DNA from: a virus
IMG/VR virus record: IMGVR_UViG_3300033986_000063
Location: 1-22,982 of that record
Strand: one strand, 5' to 3'
Length of the DNA: 22,982 nt
The first letter of the stretch is position 1. Each line of letters begins with the position of its first letter. This document shows, in pieces, positions 7,530 to 13,991 of the stretch. A program made the position numbers and the translations under genes. The notes below the pieces were generated by a model, which had not been told where the DNA came from, did no database searches, and worked only from the letters and a program-made list of their open reading frames with translations.

Positions 7530-8522
7530 TTAGAGAGCTGTATATACATCAAACGTTACATAGCCCACCGAGCTACCACTACCCACCACTCTAACGCCCC
7601 GTAAACTTACACCGCTGGTAACCGAGACCGCACCACCATGTCTAGCAATACTAACTACGCTCTTTGAGGTATCTGCTCCATAGTACACAGTGTGGTCTGT
7701 GTCTCCATCATCATAGCAGGCAGTAGGTATATAAATCGTGTTGGTGTTAAGTCCATGGTCAAAGGTGCCAGCTCCATTACCCACATTAACGGTAGTCTTG
7801 CTGAATTTAGAACCATCCGCAAGCGTGGTAAGAAGAGTGCTCCTTCTGGACTGAATTGGGGCATATACTGCCTGGGCAGCAATTGCGGATTTGCAAATTG
7901 CATTCATGGCCGTAGCCGAGGCAGCCACCGCATCCATGGCCGTAGCCGAGGCAGCCACCGCATTCATGGCCGTAGCCGAGGCAGCCACCGCATTCATGGC
8001 CGTAGCCGAGGCAGCCACCGCATTCATGGCCGTAGCCGAGGCAGCCACCGCATCCATGGCCGTAGCCGAGGCAACTACCGCATTCATGGCCGTAGCCGAG
8101 GCAGCTACCGCATTCATGGCCGTAGCCGAGGCAGCTACCGCATTCATGTCGGCGTAGTCAGCCGGGTTGAGGCCAGCCTCACCGGCCACGAACTTGCCTA
8201 TCGCCATACTGGAGCCAGCCACGATGTTGAAGGCAGTGGAGCTATTACGGATAGCGTTTCTGGCCGTCGCCGAGGCCGCCACCGCGTTCATGACCGTCGC
8301 CGAGGCAACTACCGCATTCATGGCCGTAGCCGAGGCAACTACCGCATTCATGTCGGCTAAACTCTTAAATTCATCAAACGCTGGCCCTATTAGGTGACGT
8401 AATAGCTTACCAGTTTGCGAGTTAGCATCTGCGACAGCAAACGCGTCAACGATGTTGTTCCCTATTAGGCCAGCCACCAGGTTGCCAGCCAGGTCTCCTC
8501 CAAGCGGTACAAATATAGACAC
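7530..8522 (-). CDS. Tail fibre / receptor-binding protein with 10-aa tandem repeats
   Basis: A 330-residue protein. The N-terminal part (1-57) is followed by repeats of a ten-residue unit close to MNAVAASATA: four units at about 58-97, a 28-residue break, then nine at about 126-216. The C-terminal part (about 225-330) is rich in Gly, Thr, Val and Tyr, with no long helix, as in the beta-structured tips of fibres (TVNVGNGAGTFDHGL, VYYGADTSKSVVSIARHGG). The helical repeats would form a stalk and the tip would bind the host surface; this is inference from layout. The start is GTG at 8522, 9 nt after AGGAGG, and it lies one base after the stop of the BppU-type gene, so the two fibre genes are tightly coupled. 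Confidence 0.75.
   Translation of the reverse strand: MSIFVPLGGDLAGNLVAGLIGNNIVDAFAVADANSQTGKLLRHLIGPAFDEFKSLADMNAVVASATAMNAVVASATVMNAVAASATARNAIRNSSTAFNIVAGSSMAIGKFVAGEAGLNPADYADMNAVAASATAMNAVAASATAMNAVVASATAMDAVAASATAMNAVAASATAMNAVAASATAMNAVAASATAMDAVAASATAMNAICKSAIAAQAVYAPIQSRRSTLLTTLADGSKFSKTTVNVGNGAGTFDHGLNTNTIYIPTACYDDGDTDHTVYYGADTSKSVVSIARHGGAVSVTSGVSLRGVRVVGSGSSVGYVTFDVYTAL
7901..8140 (-). repeat. 30-bp tandem repeat array, block 1 (8 units)
   Basis: Eight adjacent 30-bp units, nearly identical, close to CATTCATGGCCGTAGCCGAG followed by GCAGCCACCG on the + strand. They differ by a few substitutions (CATCC for CATTC, GCAACTACCG or GCAGCTACCG for GCAGCCACCG). Units are in frame and encode the fibre stalk. 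Confidence 0.95.
8262..8351 (-). repeat. 30-bp tandem repeat array, block 2 (3 units)
   Basis: Three further units of the same 30-bp family, more diverged (GTCGCC for GTAGCC, GGCCGCC for GGCAGCC), separated from block 1 by about 120 bp of unrelated coding sequence. Both blocks end at a shared GCATTCATGTCGGC boundary, suggesting an internal duplication. Confidence 0.85.
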
Positions 8523-8523
8523 G

Positions 8524-10020
8524 TTATACTACCTCCTCGTAGATAATACCCCATTCTCCGTTTTGAATGGCTAATCCCCAACGGTATACCTTCCCCGTAC
8601 TGGGGTCGGGTGCCCTATGTGGCATATTATCTGCCAAATGTGCAGTAATGGTATCATCAATCTGCTTGACCGTTTTGGTGTTTCCCACTCCGGCCAGGGC
8701 ATTTACAGCAGCGTCGGCATAATTTTGGGCAGCAGCTTGAGCTGCGTCTGCTTTGGTCTGAGCTCCGCTTTGCGTTTCCATTGCAGCCTTTTCAGCGGCA
8801 GTCAAATGCAGGTAGTCCCCGCTGTTCAGCCCAGATAAAGCATTATGCTCGCTTACGCCACCCTCTAAAAAGTAAGCCCAATATGTTGCATTGCTTGGGT
8901 CAATTCCCTGGCAAGCCTGCAGGCAATAATAAGCATCTCCTTGGTACGATACAACATCGCCAAAGGTATAATTCACCAATGGATCATATGCACCTCGCGG
9001 TGACAATGTGGCCCCCTTTTCCCCTTTTTGGGCTATAAGCTGCCAATATGTTGAATTAGTGGGGGCATTACCTGTAGTTTCTTGCTTGGCAATATATGAA
9101 GACCCGTAATAAGTGACAATGTTTCTTGGCTGGTATGTGGTTGACGGGTTATATTCTCCTTTTGTAACCAAATTTCCAATAGCTGCCTGACGTGCAGCTT
9201 CATTGGAAATACGTGTATTCTCGTTCGCAATCCTTGTGTTTTCGTTGCTAATCCTTGTATTCTCAGCAGTAACACGATCACTTTCAGCTGTGACTCTGTT
9301 GGCTTCGTTGGTTTCCCTTATGTTTTCGTTAGACACACGAGTATTTTCCGCGCTTACTCTTGCATTTTCGGCTGTAACTCTGCCGCTTTCCGCGGTGACG
9401 CGTCCGCTTTCTGCTGTCGCTCTGGCGCTCTCCGCAGACGCACGACTGCTTTCTGCCGATATCCTGGCCGCCTCGTTAGACTCCCTGGTATTTTCACTGG
9501 CAAGGCGGGCATTCTCGTTTGCTATCCTTGTATTTTCTGCGCTTACCCTTGCATTTTCCGCAGCCACACGTTGGCTTTCTGCTGTATTAAGATCGACCAG
9601 CAGCTGCTGCAAAACAGGATATTCTTCCTGTGAAGGGACCGCCGAACCGTCATTCAGTTGTCCACGCACCTCAAAAGAAAACTGGGTAGATGTAATCCTG
9701 GCCGCGCCATTGTCGGAATATACCTCAACAGTGGCCCGGACAATACCGGGATAAGTTAAGCATTGCTGGTGAAGCACATAACTTATCTTCCCTGCTTTTG
9801 CGTCCAAAATGGTGGCTGTATCAACAACAGCGTTTCCATCGGCTTTCAAGCAGGTAAAAGTTACATTTGACGCGCCAGTCAAATCAAACGGCTGTCCATC
9901 ATGTGTAAGAGTAATAATCAGCTTATTCCCCTGCACGTCCTGCTCGACAACGACAAAAACAGGGGACATTTCGCGGTTTTTCAAAGGGATTGTGAGATAG
10001 TACTGTTTTTGGAGCGGCAA
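8524..10020 (-). CDS. BppU-type baseplate/tail fibre protein with heptad stalk and carbohydrate-binding-like repeats
   Basis: A 498-residue receptor-binding-type protein. Residues 1-122 form a BppU N-terminal-like Ig domain (LIITLTHDGQPFDLTGASNV). Residues 147-277 are about 18 heptads built on RVSAENTR / RIANEN, a long coiled-coil stalk. Two Trp/Tyr-rich repeats (about 288-330 with YWQLIAQKGEKGA and 342-386 with ATYWAYFLEGG) resemble the small carbohydrate-binding modules of chitinases. The C-terminus (HLADNMPH...YRWGLAIQNGEWGIIYEEV) matches a tail end often seen in Bacillota phage fibres. It probably binds host wall sugars. The start is TTG after AAAGGATGGTGA; the next ATG would cut into the Ig domain. 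BppU proteins are best known from siphophage baseplates, so its use with this capsid type is notable. Confidence 0.85.
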   Translation of the reverse strand: MPLQKQYYLTIPLKNREMSPVFVVVEQDVQGNKLIITLTHDGQPFDLTGASNVTFTCLKADGNAVVDTATILDAKAGKISYVLHQQCLTYPGIVRATVEVYSDNGAARITSTQFSFEVRGQLNDGSAVPSQEEYPVLQQLLVDLNTAESQRVAAENARVSAENTRIANENARLASENTRESNEAARISAESSRASAESARATAESGRVTAESGRVTAENARVSAENTRVSNENIRETNEANRVTAESDRVTAENTRISNENTRIANENTRISNEAARQAAIGNLVTKGEYNPSTTYQPRNIVTYYGSSYIAKQETTGNAPTNSTYWQLIAQKGEKGATLSPRGAYDPLVNYTFGDVVSYQGDAYYCLQACQGIDPSNATYWAYFLEGGVSEHNALSGLNSGDYLHLTAAEKAAMETQSGAQTKADAAQAAAQNYADAAVNALAGVGNTKTVKQIDDTITAHLADNMPHRAPDPSTGKVYRWGLAIQNGEWGIIYEEVV

Positions 10021-10046
10021 AATAAATCACCATCCTTTACACAAAA

Positions 10047-10075
10047 CATGACAAGGCTCATAAAACCTTGCCATG
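10047..10075 (-). terminator. Terminator-like hairpin between the 139-aa gene and the fibre genes
   Basis: CATGACAAGG pairs with CCTTGCCATG (one G-U pair), with a 9-nt loop, and is followed on the - strand by TTTTGTG. It could lower expression of the downstream fibre genes relative to the capsid genes. Confidence 0.6.
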
Positions 10076-10109
10076 TGAAACTCCAAGCATATGCCAGTAT
10101 AAGATGTAA

Positions 10110-10529
10110 TTAAGACAAAACGGTCCTGTTCTCCTCAAATTTCTGCGTCAATTCAAGCTGAAAATTTGCTGCTTCGGCAAGCTGCCTTTCAGCCTGGTCT
10201 ATGGCCAGATACACAAACCGCGGAATATATACCGTCTCGCCGCGCTTGATCAGCCATATCTTGCCGTTTACCTGAACCGAAATATCGTCTTTATACTTCT
10301 TGCTGTCCTTGAAAGCCCTGAACGGCACCCTTTCATTCAGGTAAGAAACAACCTCTTGCGGGTCGGCGCCTGCCTTCTCATCAGGCGCTTTCTTGCTATG
10401 CACCACCTGGACAACCGGCGTGGTCTTTTCTTTCAAGGCGGCCTCAAGCCTTTGATTAATAATAGCTTCAAGTTGATCCTCGGAAATGCTGATTTTTCTC
10501 TCTTTCTTTTCGCCTTTTTCAGCGTCCAT
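10110..10529 (-). CDS. 139-aa structural-region protein, function unknown
   Basis: No named family is recognised. The protein has a Lys/Glu-rich helical N-terminus (about 1-40) and a compact middle with DDISVQVNGKIWLIKRGETV and YIPRFVYLAIDQAERQ. The VxVNGxxWxIxRG...VPxFV pattern occurs in small proteins encoded next to major capsid genes in several Bacillota phages. The ATG at 10529 lies 9 nt after AAGGGAG; a TTG at 10538 directly abuts that site and is unlikely. It follows the capsid gene across a strong hairpin. A capsid-associated or head-completion role is possible but unproven. Confidence 0.6.
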   Translation of the reverse strand: MDAEKGEKKERKISISEDQLEAIINQRLEAALKEKTTPVVQVVHSKKAPDEKAGADPQEVVSYLNERVPFRAFKDSKKYKDDISVQVNGKIWLIKRGETVYIPRFVYLAIDQAERQLAEAANFQLELTQKFEENRTVLS

Positions 10530-10565
10530 AAATATCAACTCCCTTGATTTTTATAATAGGAATAC

Positions 10566-10589
10566 GGGGGCAGAGATAAATCCGCCCCC
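10566..10589 (-). terminator. GC-rich hairpin after the major capsid gene
   Basis: GGGGGC (10566-10571) pairs with GCCCCC (10584-10589) around a 12-nt loop, 9 nt after the capsid stop. There is no T tract on the - strand, so it may stabilise the capsid mRNA end or attenuate rather than terminate. Confidence 0.45.
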
Positions 10590-10597
10590 ATATCTAA

Positions 10598-11902
10598 TTA
10601 ATTCGCACCGCTTTCAAAAGGAGTACACACCTCATTACGGACCATGTATTCCTGCACCAGGATTTCCGCAACTTTAGTAGCCTTCCAGCCGGAAGTTGCG
10701 CGCTGGTTGAGCGGGTCGGCAGTACCGGCAGAACCAAGCTGTTTAATGATGGTTTCTAGGCCGCCACCTTCTACCTCGGTTACGCCATAAGCATTTTTCC
10801 CGATGAAAAGCACTGAATATACATCGCGGCCTTTAGCGCCGGCTTCGCCAGGATAGATAATGTCACTGGCAGCAGGATCATGAGTAGAAGTTTCGCTGAT
10901 AGTAATAGTTGCACTTCCCGCGCTCCCGGCAACCGCACTGGCGACAGTATACAAATACCCGTCAACAATAATCTTCCTGCCAACCAAAGCCGCAGCATCA
11001 GCCGAGGACAAAGCTTCAGCAATAGTGATAACTTTCGACATATACGAAGCTACAGTCAACGTCCTGGAAGTCGATGTCAAATCGGCCGCATGGAATATTT
11101 TTGCTTCGGTAGTCTCCACAAAGCGAACACCATGAATGCGGCCAATCTCTCCAGCGAAAATGTTTTCGGAACCGGCATATTCGTTGGCGCTCACCCACTC
11201 GTCATCTTTGGTAAGGCTGTATACCACATCGGGATGGACAATTGCCACGTAGTTTTTGCCATCCACCGGCTGAGCTTTCCCATTTTTCAGGGTCCGCACT
11301 CCTAGGCGAACATTTTCCACTCCGAAATAATCATTTCCGGAGGCTTCCCCGCCTACAAGCAAGTAACGCGCCAAGCGGTTGCCCTGGCCGTAAATGACGT
11401 TGGTCCCGCCGTTAATAATGTCCCTGACGACAGTATCCAGGGTTTCTCCCGCTTGATTCCCCAAAAGCTCCGTAGCTTGCACTAGGTTGTCGTCAATGGC
11501 GGTCAACTCCAGCATATCGGAAATAGTGATATAGTCGCCAAACTGGCTAACCGTCGCTTCAACCGTGGTGACATTCAGGCTCTTGCCCTGGGGAGTAACG
11601 CCCTCAGTCAAAGGAGTAAGAGCTTTGGGCAGCGGGCTGTACTTCCGAAACTCAATGGTTTTGCCCTTATTCTTCGGAATGGGCTTCTTCTGGCCAAATT
11701 GATCATGGACCAGCTTCGGCTTTGCATTGTCGATCAGGTACATATCATAATAAGTTTTCATTTCCGGGGACAGGTCTTGCCCTGTGCCGGTCTGCGTGGT
11801 CGTGTTTACAGGTCCAGGGACCGTATCAAACAATCTCAGATTGGTAGTAAACAATTTGAACGGGCTGATAAAAAGCCCAGGAATACCGGCAAATTGATAC
11901 AT
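10598..11902 (-). CDS. Major capsid protein, N4-gp56 type
   Basis: A 434-residue major capsid protein. Residues 40-85 (LSPEMKTYYDMYLIDNAKPK, VHDQFGQKKPIP, KGKTIEFRKYSPLPKALTPL) are characteristic of the N4-gp56 capsid family, an HK97-fold shell protein. The shell forms on the scaffold encoded just upstream. Near the N-terminus lies NLRLFDT (residues 21-27), close to the NLQLFA/NLQFFA motif cut by the Prp protease in Bacillota L27 and in some phage capsid proteins. The ATG at 11902 lies 8 nt after AGGAGG; the upstream TTG in frame (11935) precedes the ribosome site and is rejected. It sits between scaffold and the 139-aa gene. Confidence 0.93.
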   Translation of the reverse strand: MYQFAGIPGLFISPFKLFTTNLRLFDTVPGPVNTTTQTGTGQDLSPEMKTYYDMYLIDNAKPKLVHDQFGQKKPIPKNKGKTIEFRKYSPLPKALTPLTEGVTPQGKSLNVTTVEATVSQFGDYITISDMLELTAIDDNLVQATELLGNQAGETLDTVVRDIINGGTNVIYGQGNRLARYLLVGGEASGNDYFGVENVRLGVRTLKNGKAQPVDGKNYVAIVHPDVVYSLTKDDEWVSANEYAGSENIFAGEIGRIHGVRFVETTEAKIFHAADLTSTSRTLTVASYMSKVITIAEALSSADAAALVGRKIIVDGYLYTVASAVAGSAGSATITISETSTHDPAASDIIYPGEAGAKGRDVYSVLFIGKNAYGVTEVEGGGLETIIKQLGSAGTADPLNQRATSGWKATKVAEILVQEYMVRNEVCTPFESGAN

Positions 11903-11941
11903 ACAAAATCCCTCCTTGATTTTTTTGTTTGTCAAGAAGGG

Positions 11942-12979
11942 CTAAAATCTGATTTTTTCGCCCCTCTTGACACGTTCGGCGATTTCCCGCCTATCTTCAG
12001 CGGTAAGTTGTATAACAGAAGATTTGTGGATTACCCCGGAGGAAGGTTTTGCACCCACTTCCGGTGGCCGCATAGTTCCGGCCCTAATGGCTTCCAGCGT
12101 AGCACTTTCTGCCCTCTTAGCCGTTTCAGCCTGCGCTTTGCCAATCAATTCCTCATGAAAAGCGGCAAGATAAGCGGCTTCAACTTCAATTCCTGATTCA
12201 AGCAGTTTCAAAAATTTTGGACCATACTTCGGGTGTTCAGCGGCAGCCCGCAAATCAAAATCAGGATATTTCCCCGGTTTTTCAGGAGTACCGCGCATGA
12301 TGGCGGCTTCCTGCTGCCATTGGGCCACTTTTTGATTTATGGCTTCCATTTCTTTTTCAGCTCTAAGTTTCTTGTTCTCATTCTCAAGCTGTAGCTGTCG
12401 CTTGTATGCTTCCGGCGACATACCGGCCTGCTCGGCCAGGTCCGGCAATACCTCATCTTCCAGCTTGGCATTGAGATCGGCGATACTTTTTGCGCCGTAT
12501 CTCGTCATGAGCAGGTCAATAACAGGCTGCACCTCGTTCAAACGCGACTCTAAAATCTTAGTCTGCTTGAACCGCTCGTCGATAATCTTTTGAGTATGGG
12601 CGGCAAAAAGGTCTTTAAACTCGCCTCTTACCAGCTTATAGTACGTCTTTTCCTTTTCCTCCGGAGAAAGGTTGGCATACTGGCTGCCAATATCGGCATC
12701 TTGCTTATCTTTTTGCCCTTCCTTTTGTTTTTGCCCAGGAGTGGTCTGGACAGAAGCTGGCACATTGGTATCGTCCACTTTGCCATAGATAACCTTGGGC
12801 TTGTCCGTACCTTTACCAGCTTTGGGCGCTGTACCTACTGTACTTTGGCCCGTACTCCCGTCAGTTGTGCCTGTGCTTGTCGCTGCCCCTGTACTAGCCG
12901 CCCCGGCAGCAGCCCCATCAAACAGGGTTAGGACCGTTGGCAGAAGGACATACTTTTGGGTTTTCTCACTCTTTAACAT
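11942..12979 (-). CDS. Capsid scaffolding protein
   Basis: A 345-residue, highly charged and helical protein directly before the major capsid gene, the standard place for a scaffold. After a hydrophobic N-terminus containing LTLFDG (17-22), it has an Ala/Gly/Thr/Ser-rich disordered stretch (23-55). A long helical region (about 110-240) follows, with coiled-coil character around QLQLENENKKLRAEKEMEAI. The C-terminal tail is basic (EDRREIAERVKRGEKIRF), as in scaffolds that bind the capsid protein. The ATG is 9 nt after GGAGA. The LTLFDG motif matches the capsid NLRLFDT, suggesting both are cut by the same protease. Assignment rests on composition and position. Confidence 0.8.
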   Translation of the reverse strand: MLKSEKTQKYVLLPTVLTLFDGAAAGAASTGAATSTGTTDGSTGQSTVGTAPKAGKGTDKPKVIYGKVDDTNVPASVQTTPGQKQKEGQKDKQDADIGSQYANLSPEEKEKTYYKLVRGEFKDLFAAHTQKIIDERFKQTKILESRLNEVQPVIDLLMTRYGAKSIADLNAKLEDEVLPDLAEQAGMSPEAYKRQLQLENENKKLRAEKEMEAINQKVAQWQQEAAIMRGTPEKPGKYPDFDLRAAAEHPKYGPKFLKLLESGIEVEAAYLAAFHEELIGKAQAETAKRAESATLEAIRAGTMRPPEVGAKPSSGVIHKSSVIQLTAEDRREIAERVKRGEKIRF

Positions 12980-13008
12980 AATACTTTCTCTCCTTTTTTA
13001 AAAAATCG

Positions 13009-13106
13009 CCGTCTTTCCGGTGTGCCAGGGCCTAGCCCATATGAGAAAAGAGAGCATAGGAAAGCTAATTCCTGCTGCTCTCTTCAATTACATCGTCTTT
13101 CCGATG
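13009..13106 (-). other. Structured leader before the scaffold gene: two small hairpins around a terminator-like stem
   Basis: The intergenic stretch between the Cys-rich gene and scaffold holds three stems. CATCG/CGATG (13091-13106) and CCG/CGG (13009-13020) have the same six-base loop TCTTTC. Between them is a longer stem, AGAGAGCA with TGCTCTCT (13049-13083), having an inner AGGAAA/TTCCT pairing and TTTTCT after it on the - strand. It may set the level of capsid-gene transcripts. Confidence 0.5.
13049..13083 (-). terminator. Terminator-like hairpin upstream of scaffold
   Basis: An 8-bp outer stem (AGAGAGCA/TGCTCTCT) with a second inner stem is followed on the - strand by TTTTCTCAT. The T tract is short, so partial termination is more likely than complete. 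Confidence 0.55.
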
Positions 13107-13119
13107 AGTCAATGACTTA

Positions 13120-13284
13120 TTACTCATGTTTGCTGCAAACTACAGCTACTGTTCCAGAACCGCCTTTTCCGTTATGTAGCGGATATGTGTTTATAGCTTG
13201 CATAGCCTCTTCAAATCCTTTTTTGTCCGGGCATTCCTCAGCTCTTTTACAGTTATAACATGTGTTTACCATTAACCATGTCAT
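13120..13284 (-). CDS. 54-aa cysteine-rich small protein
   Basis: A 54-residue protein with four cysteines: C9-x2-C12-x5-C18 near the start (NTCYNCKRAEEC) and a final C51 near the end (VVCSKHE), with a nearby His. This could bind zinc. The ATG at 13284 lies 9 nt after AAAGGAG; an upstream in-frame start (13335) lacks a ribosome site and would overlap the previous gene. It lies between the Prp-type fusion and the scaffold. No family is recognised and its role is unknown. Confidence 0.6.
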   Translation of the reverse strand: MTWLMVNTCYNCKRAEECPDKKGFEEAMQAINTYPLHNGKGGSGTVAVVCSKHE

Positions 13285-13288
13285 AACA

Positions 13289-13326
13289 TTCGACTCCTTT
13301 CGACAATTTTCAACCACATTATACCA
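13289..13326 (-). promoter_or_regulatory. Promoter-like site with tandem TGTCGAA/AGTCGAA boxes (site 1)
   Basis: On the - strand TGTGGTATAATG gives an extended -10 (TGG at 13326-13324, TATAAT at 13323-13318). Twelve bases later comes TGTCGAA (13305-13299), then AGTCGAA exactly 10 bp further (13295-13289). The -10 overlaps the stop of the Prp-type gene. No good -35 is seen. It would drive the 54-aa gene and possibly scaffold and capsid. Confidence 0.5.
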
Positions 13327-13969
13327 CATTTTCAACTTTTACGTGGTTGGGATATCCAAGCGCAATCTGTTTAAGGCCAATTAATATGGTTTCAAAAACG
13401 ATATTTACGGCATGTTTTTTGCCTTCATCACGGACCGGGACAATTCTGACCTCTAAAGAACCCGTGGTAATCTCATTTTTGATGTACTCAAGGCCATGGA
13501 TATTTGCCAAAGTACCCATGAGAGCATAACCCAGCGCGGACACACCGGCGCAAACAGGGTCATTGCCTGGATTGTACCCGGCATGGCCAGTAATTTTTAA
13601 ACCAGTGAATCCTTTCTTTTCGTTGTACCTATAGGTAATGTATATCCCATTACCTTCCTCTATGTCGCAAGGAATATAAGTTTTGGCGAAAATATCAGGC
13701 TTGCAGGGATAAAACTCACCATTTACACCCTTGATAATAAAGTCACCCTCTCGCGCTATGTGTATTCCTTCCAAGGTTTTGATCCTTAGTCCCATGGTGT
13801 TAGATGTTTGCCCATCCGGTAACTCCTCGAAAGTCTCATCATTTAACCATACGCCTTTATCAAAATATTTTGGGCTGATAAAGTCACATACCTCATTCCA
13901 GTTTTGCCAATTAAGCTGTATCGCTTCAATTACAACCGGGGCTTTACGATACCTTTTGATATTACTCAT
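13319..13969 (-). CDS. PGDYG-domain / Prp-like cysteine protease fusion (candidate prohead protease)
   Basis: A 216-residue two-domain protein. Residues about 5-100 look like the phage PGDYG domain (REGDFIIKGVNGEFYPCKPD, then IFAKTY). Residues about 105-205 resemble Prp, the cysteine protease that trims ribosomal protein L27 in Bacillota: ITGHAGY with H129 and DPVCAGVSALGYAL with C140, the two catalytic residues at nearly the usual spacing. In staphylococcal phage 80alpha host Prp is known to cut scaffold and capsid N-termini. Here the domain is phage-encoded and lies between portal and scaffold, the usual prohead protease slot. The ATG follows GGGAGG. The protease role is inferred from motifs and place; no other head protease is seen. 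Confidence 0.78.
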   Translation of the reverse strand: MSNIKRYRKAPVVIEAIQLNWQNWNEVCDFISPKYFDKGVWLNDETFEELPDGQTSNTMGLRIKTLEGIHIAREGDFIIKGVNGEFYPCKPDIFAKTYIPCDIEEGNGIYITYRYNEKKGFTGLKITGHAGYNPGNDPVCAGVSALGYALMGTLANIHGLEYIKNEITTGSLEVRIVPVRDEGKKHAVNIVFETILIGLKQIALGYPNHVKVENVV

Positions 13970-13991
13970 TACATTCTACCTCCCAGATTAG

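Noticed and set aside
7901-8351. Regular 30-bp repeats resembling a CRISPR array
   Set aside because: Units are directly adjacent with no unique spacers, and they are in frame within a fibre gene.
7692-8360. 222-aa + strand frame with GRSRGSHRIH repeats
   Set aside because: It is the antisense shadow of the 30-bp repeats in the fibre gene.
9203-9754. 183-aa + strand frame with FSAVTLxLSAVT repeats
   Set aside because: It is the antisense reading of the heptad repeats in the BppU-type gene; no ribosome site and opposite to the operon.
11907-11940. TTGACA-like sequence just before the capsid gene
   Set aside because: No -10 element at a suitable distance; the bases around it are needed for the ribosome site.
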